A DNA stretch of 5,300 nucleotides from Nitrospinota bacterium (GTDB taxonomy: Bacteria > Tectomicrobia > Entotheonellia > J063). The notes below the pieces were generated by a model, which was not told the DNA's origin, did no database searches, and saw only the letters and a program-made list of their open reading frames with translations. The stretch lies in the NCBI GenBank assembly GCA_003696125.1, contig RFHZ01000213.1:1-5300 (forward strand), in the 5' to 3' direction. Made by a program: the position numbers and the translations under genes. The first letter of the stretch is position 1. Every line of letters starts with the position of its first letter. Of the stretch, positions 1 to 5,300 are shown piece by piece.

Positions 1-1149
1 GAGTATGCCAAGGGGTGGAGCATGGGGGAAGCCACTCCAGAGGAGTTGACGGCCATGTGTCGGTTGACGGCAGAGGCCATGGAAGACGGGGCATTTGGGG
101 TGGCCACCGCGCTGATCTATCCCCCGAACTCTTACTCCACCGATACAGAACTGGTCGAGATCGCACGAGTCGTTGCCCGCTACGGTGGGGTCTATATCAC
201 CCACATGCGCTCTGAGGGGGACCGGCTTTTGGAAAGCCTGGCCGATACCATTGCGCTGGGGCGGCAGACCGGTGTGGCGGTAGAGGTCTATCACCTGAAA
301 GCCACCGGCCAGCGTAACTGGTCCAAGATGCCGGAAGCCATTGCCATGATCGATGCCGCCCGGGCAGAAGGGGTGGATGTCGGGGCCAACATGTATCCCT
401 ATGTGGCCAGCGGTACCGGGCTGGGAGCGATTTTACCAGACTGGGCGGCGGCCGAGGGGAAGCTGGAGGAGCGCTTACACGATCCAGAGATGCGCCGTCG
501 TATACGGGAGGAGGTGCTTGCTCCAGGCAACCGGGTCCAGTTGGCCGGGGGACCGGAAGGGGTGCTGGTGGTAGGATTGCAGCATCCTGAGCATCAACCG
601 TATGTGGGGAAAACCCTGGCAGAGATCGCCACGCTGCGGGGACAGGATTGGGTCGATACGGTCTTCGATCTGGTCTGTGCCGAGGGACCCTGGGTGCATA
701 CGATGTACTTTTTGATGTCAGAAGAGAATCTCCGGCTGCAGATGCGTCAGCCCTGGATCAAGTTCGGTACCGATGCGCCTGGACTCGATCCGGCCCATCC
801 GCATCTCCTGCTCACCCATCATCCCCGGGCCTATGGGACGTATCCCCGTATCCTGGGGAAATATGTTCGGGAAGAGGGGGTGCTCACCTGGGAAGAGGCG
901 ATTCGCAAGATGACCTCGGCCGTGGCGAATCGACTACACATACGCGATCGCGGCTTACTGCGCGAGGGGTACTACGCGGATGTGGTCCTTTTTGATCCCG
1001 ATACGGTGGAGGATCGTGCCACCTTTTCCCATCCCCATCAGCTCTCTAGCGGTATCCGTGAGGTATGGGTCAACGGCCAACGGGTGCTGGCGCATGGCCA
1101 GCATACCGGGGCCCTGCCAGGCCGACCGGTCTACGGGCCGGGGAGATAA
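1..1149 (+). CDS. N-acyl-D-amino-acid deacylase (D-aminoacylase family), 5'-truncated by window edge
   Basis: This amidohydrolase-superfamily enzyme most likely hydrolyses N-acyl-D-amino acids to a carboxylate and the free D-amino acid. The frame is open from base 1, so the ATG at 22 is probably internal; 382 codons are visible, while family members usually have about 480-550. The missing N-terminus would carry the metal-binding HxH. Visible family landmarks, numbered from the first window codon, are the YITHMRSEGD block (His68), the VYHLKATG block (His98 and Lys100), NMYPYVASGTG (about 131-139), and FGTDAPG with Asp258, the usual superfamily aspartate. Then come the HPRAYGTYPRILG block and the C-terminal GLLREGYYADVVLFDP and VWVNGQRV beta-sandwich segment. 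These motifs fit D-aminoacylase better than dihydroorotase or hydantoinase, though that separation is from family knowledge. Substrate specificity (D-Asp, D-Glu or neutral) cannot be read here. The TAA stop lies 24 nt before a small ORF that may have been its operon partner. Confidence 0.9.
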   Translation, partial: EYAKGWSMGEATPEELTAMCRLTAEAMEDGAFGVATALIYPPNSYSTDTELVEIARVVARYGGVYITHMRSEGDRLLESLADTIALGRQTGVAVEVYHLKATGQRNWSKMPEAIAMIDAARAEGVDVGANMYPYVASGTGLGAILPDWAAAEGKLEERLHDPEMRRRIREEVLAPGNRVQLAGGPEGVLVVGLQHPEHQPYVGKTLAEIATLRGQDWVDTVFDLVCAEGPWVHTMYFLMSEENLRLQMRQPWIKFGTDAPGLDPAHPHLLLTHHPRAYGTYPRILGKYVREEGVLTWEEAIRKMTSAVANRLHIRDRGLLREGYYADVVLFDPDTVEDRATFSHPHQLSSGIREVWVNGQRVLAHGQHTGALPGRPVYGPGR

Positions 1150-1160
1150 AACCGAAGAAA

Positions 1161-1170
1161 AGGAGGGAGG
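1161..1170 (+). promoter_or_regulatory. Strong Shine-Dalgarno site for the 27-codon ORF
   Basis: AGGAGGGAGG contains an AGGAGG core ending 7 nt before the GTG at 1174. It lies just after the deacylase stop codon at 1149, where a ribosome binding site for a second operon gene would be expected. A site this good is the main reason to take the very short ORF behind it seriously. Confidence 0.5.
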
Positions 1171-1173
1171 GTC

Positions 1174-1257
1174 GTGCAAAAAAAGTGGCTTTTTGGGGAT
1201 TTTTTTGTTATAGTATTAGTGAACTTTTGCCGATATGCACTCCATGAGACCACCTAA
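1174..1257 (+). pseudogene. 27-codon membrane-segment ORF, possible transporter stump or small membrane peptide
   Basis: A GTG start behind a near-perfect Shine-Dalgarno site opens a 27-codon frame ending in TAA. The product starts with a basic stretch (QKK) followed by the hydrophobic run WLFGDFFVIVLVNFC and then RYALHETT. A positively charged cytoplasmic start, an FxxD/FF-type entry and one membrane helix with Asn/Phe near its end resemble the first helix of major facilitator superfamily transporters; this is a pattern impression, not a search result. The ORF follows the deacylase stop by 24 nt, as a co-transcribed transporter gene would. If it is a transporter, everything after helix 1 is missing, consistent with a deletion or truncation around base 1250. 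It could instead be an intact single-pass small protein, or chance. Homopolymer runs A7 (1178-1184) and T7 (1200-1206) make frameshift or slippage conceivable. Confidence 0.35.
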
Positions 1258-1449
1258 GCTGTCTGTGTACAGGATTTTGCGCTATTCACCAAGAGTAAGT
1301 GTCCCGCATGTGGTTCCCTTTCCCTGAGGCTACAATCCCGACCGTAGAATCGGGTGAAGATGGAGCCAGGTCAAGCCAGAAGACGTCAAATGAGGAAACA
1401 TCCTTAATCCAAGCGGTTCAATAGAGGTAAGGTGTCCGTATTTTTTCAC

Positions 1450-1469
1450 AAAGGAGGTAGAGTCACCTC
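1450..1469 (+). promoter_or_regulatory. rho ribosome binding site with potential self-occluding hairpin
   Basis: AAAGGAGGT (1450-1458) is a near-complete anti-SD match, separated by 11 nt from the ATG at 1470, and it fixes this start for rho. Within it, GAGGT (1454-1458) is the perfect inverted complement of ACCTC (1465-1469), which abuts the start codon, with the 6-nt loop AGAGTC. Folding would pair most of the Shine-Dalgarno core. The stem is only 5 bp, so any effect would be weak or conditional. Confidence 0.65.
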
Positions 1470-2807
1470 ATGGCCAAGAAACTTTCCTCAAACAGTGGTA
1501 ATCACACCGCAACCGAACAGGAAAAGCAGAGTAAGGCGAGCATCCCGGATCATAATACCATGAACCTGGTTTCTCTGCAGGAAAAGACGGTTGCCGAACT
1601 GCATCAGATTGCCAAAGCCTTGCAGATTCCGGGCATCAGTCATCTGCGCAAGCATGAACTCATCTTCAAGATCCTCGATGCGCAAACCCAGGAAGAGGGG
1701 CTGCTCTTTGGAGAAGGGGTCCTCGAAATCCATAGTGAGGGATTTGGCTTCCTGCGTTCTCCCAAGGCCAACTATCTCCCCTGCCCGGAAGACATCTACG
1801 TCTCTCCCAGCCAGCTACGCCGCTTCGATTTGCGCACCGGGGATACGGTGACCGGCCAGATCCGTCCCCCCAAGGATGGGGAGCGGTATTTTGCCCTCCT
1901 CAAGATCCAGGCGATCAACTTCACCAATCCGGAGCAGGCCAAAGAGCGGATCCTCTTTGATAATCTCACCCCCGTCTATCCGCATAAACGGCTGCGTCTG
2001 GAACGCAGTGATGGAGACATGTCCACCCGCATCCTGGATCTGTTTACGCCGATCGGGAAGGGGCAGCGTGGATTGATCGTTGCGCCACCACGCACCGGAA
2101 AGACCATGCTGTTGCAGACCATCGCCCACAGCATCACGGCTAATCACCCGGAAGTCTTCCTGATTGTGCTCTTGATCGATGAGCGGCCGGAAGAGGTCAC
2201 GGACATGGAGCGGTCGGTCAAGGCGGAGGTCATCAGCTCCACCTTTGACGAGCCGGCAGAGCGACACGTGCAGGTGGCCGAGATGGTACTGGAAAAGGCC
2301 AAGCGGCTGGTGGAATACGGGTACGATGTGGTGATCCTGCTCGATAGCATCACCCGGCTGGCACGGGCCTATAACACCATTGTGCCCCCCAGCGGCAAGG
2401 TCCTCTCCGGGGGAGTCGATTCCAATGCCCTGCAACGGCCCAAGCGGTTCTTTGGAGCTGCCCGCCAGACGGAAGAGCGGGGAAGCCTCACCATTTTGGC
2501 CACGGCCCTGATCGAGACCGGCAGCCGGATGGATGAGGTGATCTTCGAGGAGTTTAAGGGGACGGGAAACATGGAGCTGGTGCTCGACCGTAAGCTCGCC
2601 GATCGCCGTGTCTTCCCTGCCATCGACCTGCAGAAGTCTGGGACCCGTAAAGAGGAGCTGCTCCTCAGCGAAAAAGAGCTCAACCGGGTCTGGATATTGC
2701 GTAAGGCCTTGCAGAGCCTTAATCCGCAAGAGATGCTCGAATTCCTGCTGGATAAGATGAGCCGCACCAAAACCAACGAGGAGTTCCTCAACAGCATGAA
2801 CCAGTAA
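1470..2807 (+). CDS. rho: Transcription termination factor Rho
   Basis: Rho is the hexameric RNA-dependent ATPase/helicase that loads on C-rich nascent RNA and ends transcription. The 445-residue product has the expected order. A polar Ser/Thr/Asn/Lys/Gln extension (1-30) precedes a Rho_N helical domain (about 33-70, with [12 protein letters not shown]). The cold-shock-like RNA-binding domain (about 77-150) has GFGFLRSP at 91-98 and [12 protein letters not shown] at 108-119. The ATPase core carries Walker A APPRTGKT (205-212), the catalytic-Glu block [13 protein letters not shown] (Glu238), Walker [11 protein letters not shown] (Asp292), the Q-loop PSGKVLSGG (307-315), the R-loop region FKGTGNME (362-369) and SGTRKEELL (390-398). 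Length is close to the 420-residue family norm. The start is set by the strong site at 1450-1458; the next ATG at 1560 has no such site. Walker A has RT where E. coli has KA. No rpmE or prfA neighbour is present, and no defect is seen. Confidence 0.98.
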   Translation: MAKKLSSNSGNHTATEQEKQSKASIPDHNTMNLVSLQEKTVAELHQIAKALQIPGISHLRKHELIFKILDAQTQEEGLLFGEGVLEIHSEGFGFLRSPKANYLPCPEDIYVSPSQLRRFDLRTGDTVTGQIRPPKDGERYFALLKIQAINFTNPEQAKERILFDNLTPVYPHKRLRLERSDGDMSTRILDLFTPIGKGQRGLIVAPPRTGKTMLLQTIAHSITANHPEVFLIVLLIDERPEEVTDMERSVKAEVISSTFDEPAERHVQVAEMVLEKAKRLVEYGYDVVILLDSITRLARAYNTIVPPSGKVLSGGVDSNALQRPKRFFGAARQTEERGSLTILATALIETGSRMDEVIFEEFKGTGNMELVLDRKLADRRVFPAIDLQKSGTRKEELLLSEKELNRVWILRKALQSLNPQEMLEFLLDKMSRTKTNEEFLNSMNQ

Positions 2808-2845
2808 GCCTGCAGTTGGTTGGGGACTCGCCTTGAAGCGCTGTA

Positions 2846-2863
2846 GGGGCCAGCCATTGCCCC
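2846..2863. terminator. GC-rich hairpin between convergent genes
   Basis: GGGGC (2846-2850) and GCCCC (2859-2863) form a perfect 5-bp GC stem around an 8-nt loop, about 40 nt after the rho stop. There is no following T-tract on either strand, so it is at best a weak or factor-assisted terminator. It could act for both converging transcripts. Confidence 0.3.
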
Positions 2864-2867
2864 GAGC

Positions 2868-2895
2868 AGAGGGGAGAGTTCTTTCGCCTCCCTCT
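2868..2895. terminator. Second hairpin close to the fusion-gene stop
   Basis: AGAGGGGAG (2868-2876) can pair with CTCCCTCT (2888-2895) with one bulged G, leaving an 11-nt loop. It begins 8 nt beyond the stop codon of the leftward fusion gene, where a terminator or mRNA 3'-end stabilising structure would be expected. No T-run follows on either strand, so classical intrinsic termination is not clearly supported. Confidence 0.3.
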
Positions 2896-2903
2896 CGTCT
2901 CGA

Positions 2904-4763
2904 CTACTGGTAGCGGCGAGGGCGAATCATCTGTTCTGGAGAGAGGATCTCTTCCAGCTTTTCCTTGCTGAGTATCCCTTTTTCTAGCACCAGTTCATAG
3001 ACCGAACGGCCGGTAGCCAAAGCCTCCTTGGCCAGTGCAGTCGATTGCTCATACCCCAGATAGGGGTTCAGAGCGGTTGCAAGACCGATACTCTTCTCTA
3101 CCAATGTCCGGCAATGCTTTTTATTCGCCGTGATCCCCTCAATACAACGGGTGCGGAGGGTAATACAGGCATTACGAAGCATGCTGATCGATTGGAAGAG
3201 GTTGAACGCGATGACCGGCTCCATCGCGTTTAGCTCCAACTGCCCCGCCTCTGCCGCCATCGTTACCGTCAAGTCATTCCCGATGACCTGGTACGCAACC
3301 TGGTTTACGACTTCTGGAATAACCGGATTAACTTTTCCCGGCATGATACTCGATCCGGGTTGCATGGGGGGGAGATTGATCTCATGGAATCCCCCTTGCG
3401 GACCGGAGGAGAGGAGGCGGAGATCGTTACAGATCTTTGAGAGCTTGACCGCAATGCGTTTGAGAACTCCGGAGATGAGGACAAATACCCCGGTGTCTTG
3501 GGTGGCCTCGACCAGATTAGGGGCCGTAATCAGGGGAATACCGGTGATCTCACGCAGCTTCTTACAGACCAGACGCGCGTACCGTGGATCGGTATTGATG
3601 CCGGTTCCGATTGCTGTTGCCCCCAGATTGATCTCTTTGGCCAGATCAACGGCCTCACGGAGTCGAGCCAGATCCTCTCCAATGGTGGTGCTGTAAGCAC
3701 TAAACTCCTGACCCAGCGTCATCGGCACCGCATCCTGAAGCTGAGTTCTTCCCAGCTTCAGGACATCGGCAAATTCGTCCGCCTTGGTTCGAAAGGCCAT
3801 CTGCAGTTCTGTCATCGCCTTCAGCAGGTCGTCTGCGTAACGCCGCAGGGCAATCTTGATGGCGGTTGGATAGACATCATTTGTCGATTGGGAGAGATTC
3901 ACATGGGTATTGGGATGGATGATGTGATAAGCTCCTTTGGCATGGCCGAGAATTTCCAGGGCCCGGTTCGCAATGACCTCATTGGCATTCATGTTGGTCG
4001 AAGTTCCCGCTCCTCCCTGAATGACATCGACCACAAAATATTGGTGATGCTGGCCGGCCATGATTTCATCGCAAGCCTGTACAATCGCCCTCTGAATTTC
4101 GGGAAGGAGGAGGCCGAGTTCAAAGTTGGTGAGGGCGGCCGCTTTTTTGATGGCGGCAAGAGCATAAATTAAATGGGGAAATTCTCGCAAGGGAATGCTG
4201 GTAATGGGGAAATTCTCCAAGGCCCGCATCGTCTGTATCCCATAGTAGGCTTCAATCGGGATATCTCGTGTGCCGAGGAGGTCATGCTCCTGTCGGAACC
4301 GTCCTGACAGAAAGCGGGGCTCATCGGTTTCCCATTTCGCACTTAACTCCCGCAGTTGGGCCCGTAACAACTGGCCTATCCGGAGCACAATCCTGGCAAA
4401 GGTTTCCGGTCGTTCTGTCCGGATTTCCTGGTACCGTGCTAGTGAGAGCTGGATGGTCAGCGTATCTTGGCGGGCGCGGGCAGAAGTGAAGTGCGTCGGT
4501 TCATCAAGCCAGAGTCCTTCACTCACCGTTCCTCCGGCCCGGACCACTCCAAACGACTTTACCCTTCCCCGATACCCTTTAAAGAGTTCTACTTCCCCTG
4601 CTTCAATGACATAGAAAGCTTGCCGGGGTGTGCTTTCATAAAAGAGGTATTCACCGGTCCGGTATGCCTTGCGCCTCATCTTCTGGGCGAGGTAGGCGAT
4701 CTCCTCTGGAGTCAAATGGGTAAAGAGGATACTTTCCTGCAGACGGGTAGCAATCTTCTCCAT
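2904..4763 (-). CDS. Cyclic-nucleotide-binding-domain / aspartate ammonia-lyase fusion
   Basis: The enzyme half deaminates L-aspartate to fumarate and ammonia. Of 619 residues, about 10-130 form a CRP/cNMP-binding-like unit ([10 protein letters not shown] helix, [23 protein letters not shown], then [21 protein letters not shown] at the pocket, and a C-terminal helix 117-140). A short linker leads to a complete class II fumarase/aspartase lyase from about 155 ([17 protein letters not shown]) to the end. Lyase motifs are [14 protein letters not shown] (249-262), QSTNDVYPT (292-300), [12 protein letters not shown] (338-349), AIGTGINT (384-391) and the SS-loop signature [11 protein letters not shown] (470-480). 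Gln341 in GRTQLQD, where fumarase has His, marks it as aspartase; 155-619 is nearly the usual 470-residue length. No DNA-binding helix-turn-helix is present. ATG start with GAGAGGAAAGG (4784-4774) upstream on the minus strand. It follows the M20 gene by 23 nt in a likely operon. Phosphate-binding Arg is not evident in the pocket. Confidence 0.95.
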   Translation of the reverse strand: MEKIATRLQESILFTHLTPEEIAYLAQKMRRKAYRTGEYLFYESTPRQAFYVIEAGEVELFKGYRGRVKSFGVVRAGGTVSEGLWLDEPTHFTSARARQDTLTIQLSLARYQEIRTERPETFARIVLRIGQLLRAQLRELSAKWETDEPRFLSGRFRQEHDLLGTRDIPIEAYYGIQTMRALENFPITSIPLREFPHLIYALAAIKKAAALTNFELGLLLPEIQRAIVQACDEIMAGQHHQYFVVDVIQGGAGTSTNMNANEVIANRALEILGHAKGAYHIIHPNTHVNLSQSTNDVYPTAIKIALRRYADDLLKAMTELQMAFRTKADEFADVLKLGRTQLQDAVPMTLGQEFSAYSTTIGEDLARLREAVDLAKEINLGATAIGTGINTDPRYARLVCKKLREITGIPLITAPNLVEATQDTGVFVLISGVLKRIAVKLSKICNDLRLLSSGPQGGFHEINLPPMQPGSSIMPGKVNPVIPEVVNQVAYQVIGNDLTVTMAAEAGQLELNAMEPVIAFNLFQSISMLRNACITLRTRCIEGITANKKHCRTLVEKSIGLATALNPYLGYEQSTALAKEALATGRSVYELVLEKGILSKEKLEEILSPEQMIRPRRYQ

Positions 4764-4786
4764 ACCGACCCTGCCTTTCCTCTCGT

Positions 4787-5300
4787 TTACTTAGTGGATA
4801 AATACCGCTCTGCCAGGGCACAGTAAAATGGTATGGCCTGGAGATAGTCACTCACCACAATATACTCATCCGGCTGGTGGGCCAGCTCCGGGTGTCCCGG
4901 CCCACAGATGACAAAGGGCAGATCGCGGTTGTAACTGAAGACACTGGCGTCGGTGGCATAGCCGGGCGTGGCCTTTGCCCTCTGCTCGCGTCCCAACATC
5001 TCGGCACAGAGTTGGAGAACCGTCTGGACGATAGGGGTATCTGGTGAGGTTTCCACAGAGGGGCGGCCTGTCCGGAAGGTGATGGTGGCTTCCAGATCCT
5101 CTATGCGCTGTTTGGTTCGCGCAATAGCCTGTTCAAAGGCGTTCAGAATCGCATCGGCCGGCATGTCGGGCAGGGTACGGATATCGATACTGACCTTGCA
5201 CTGATCCGGAACGACGTTGGTCTTCACCCCTCCCTCAATCGTACCGATGTTCATCGTCGGGGTACCGAGTAAGGGGTGTGGGGTGTGGGGGAGTTGAATC
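4787..5300 (-). CDS. M20-family metallopeptidase/deacylase (ArgE/DapE/ACY1 type), 5'-truncated by window edge
   Basis: This is the C-terminal part of a zinc amidohydrolase of the M20 family, which contains acetylornithine deacetylase, succinyl-diaminopimelate desuccinylase, aminoacylase-1 and dipeptidases. The frame is open to the right edge: codons before the ATG at 5254 read HPLLGTPT, a typical family segment, so that ATG is internal. About 170 residues are visible. Numbered from the first full codon, the end of the dimerisation domain (GTIEGGVKTNVVPDQCKVSI, 19-38, then DIRTLP) is followed by the second part of the catalytic domain, with YATDAS (about 114-119) and CGPGHPELAHQPDEY (132-146). 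His141 of AHQPDE matches the conserved C-terminal zinc ligand. The N-terminal metal ligands lie outside the window, so the exact substrate cannot be assigned. The gene ends in TAA and is followed after 23 nt by the aspartase fusion, implying co-transcription and perhaps supply of aspartate from an acyl-aspartate or Asp-containing peptide. Confidence 0.92.
   Translation of the reverse strand, partial: IQLPHTPHPLLGTPTMNIGTIEGGVKTNVVPDQCKVSIDIRTLPDMPADAILNAFEQAIARTKQRIEDLEATITFRTGRPSVETSPDTPIVQTVLQLCAEMLGREQRAKATPGYATDASVFSYNRDLPFVICGPGHPELAHQPDEYIVVSDYLQAIPFYCALAERYLSTK

Larger units (their letters stand above)
1150..1469 (+). other. Deacylase-rho spacer (320 nt): small ORF plus rho leader
   Basis: The first third is taken up by the ribosome binding site and 27-codon ORF described separately. 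Downstream lie a palindrome CTGTGTACAG (1263-1272), a hairpin with a 5-bp stem CCCGA (1337-1341) and TCGGG (1350-1354) around an 8-nt loop, and two AGCCAG hexamers exactly 10 nt apart (1364-1369 and 1374-1379). The second hexamer lies within AAGCCAGAAGAC (1373-1384), which resembles the first two thirds of a cobalamin-riboswitch B12 box. The rho ribosome binding site closes the spacer. I find no convincing -35/-10 pair: TATAGT at 1209-1214 and TATTTT at 1439-1444 are isolated -10-like strings without a matching -35. No tRNA, rRNA or strong intrinsic terminator is visible. Long leaders before rho are known in enterobacteria, where Rho autoregulates by attenuation, so a regulatory leader is plausible but not shown. 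Confidence 0.5.

Noticed and set aside
1178-1206. Possible intrinsic terminator after the deacylase: AAAAAG/CTTTTT stem followed by GGGGA and T7.
   Set aside because: The stem is almost all A-T with a 3-nt loop, and the T-tract is separated by GGGGA. The stretch is better explained as codons of the small ORF.
1263-1272. CTGTGTACAG palindrome as a LexA-type operator.
   Set aside because: The half-site spacing is too short for the CTG-N10-CAG LexA box, and no damage-response gene is adjacent.
1244-1327. Short ORF starting ATG AGA CCA CCT, 27 codons.
   Set aside because: There is no ribosome binding site before it, the composition is unremarkable, and it overlaps the end of the better supported small ORF in another frame.
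1417-1444. Promoter immediately upstream of rho using TATTTT (1439-1444) as -10.
   Set aside because: No acceptable -35 is found at 16-18 nt, and transcription would start at or inside the Shine-Dalgarno sequence.
1815-2729. 304-codon open frame on the minus strand inside rho.
   Set aside because: It is antisense to an unambiguous, fully conserved rho gene; the protein has no recognisable domain, and the openness follows from rho codon usage.
3498-4172. 224-codon plus-strand frame opposite the aspartase fusion.
   Set aside because: It is antisense to the conserved lyase domain and the product lacks recognisable motifs.
2904-4300. Reading the lyase domain as fumarase (fumC).
   Set aside because: The GRTQLQD block has Gln where class II fumarases have the conserved His (GRTHxQD), and the [15 protein letters not shown] and [15 protein letters not shown] blocks match aspartases closely.

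Overview
The window is a gene-dense, moderately GC-rich bacterial chromosome segment. It holds four substantial coding regions, two of them cut by the window edges, and one small broken or miniature ORF. The lineage cannot be fixed from this sequence. The Shine-Dalgarno sites are strong, and the compact Rho (no large insert in the RNA-binding domain, FDNLTPxYP-type linker) resembles Rho of deltaproteobacteria and related Gram-negative-type lineages, but that is an impression and not a placement.

Left part (+ strand): the C-terminal three quarters of an N-acyl-D-amino-acid deacylase (D-aminoacylase, amidohydrolase superfamily). A very good ribosome binding site follows 12 nt after its stop and leads into a 27-codon GTG-start ORF. 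That ORF reads like the first transmembrane segment of a transporter and then stops, so it is either a small membrane peptide or the stump of a deleted operon partner. The remaining spacer up to base 1469 is the leader of rho. It contains a small hairpin, a B12-box-like string and a short inverted repeat that could occlude the rho ribosome binding site.

Centre (+ strand): a complete transcription termination factor gene, rho (445 aa), with all expected motifs.

Right part (- strand, convergent with rho): a two-gene unit transcribed leftwards. The first gene, entering from the right edge, is an M20-family metallopeptidase/deacylase (ArgE/DapE/ACY1 type; only the C-terminal part is visible). 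After 23 nt comes the most notable gene of the window, a 619-aa fusion of an N-terminal cyclic-nucleotide-binding (CRP-like beta-roll) domain to a full-length aspartate ammonia-lyase. The fusion suggests an aspartase under direct allosteric control by a small ligand, but the canonical phosphate-binding Arg of the cNMP pocket is not visible, so the ligand may not be cAMP or cGMP.

Taken together, the flanking genes point to catabolism of acylated amino acids or peptides: a D-amino-acid deacylase on one side, and on the other an M20 hydrolase that may liberate amino acids next to an aspartase converting L-aspartate to fumarate and ammonia. The housekeeping rho gene sits between them and has no evident link to either.
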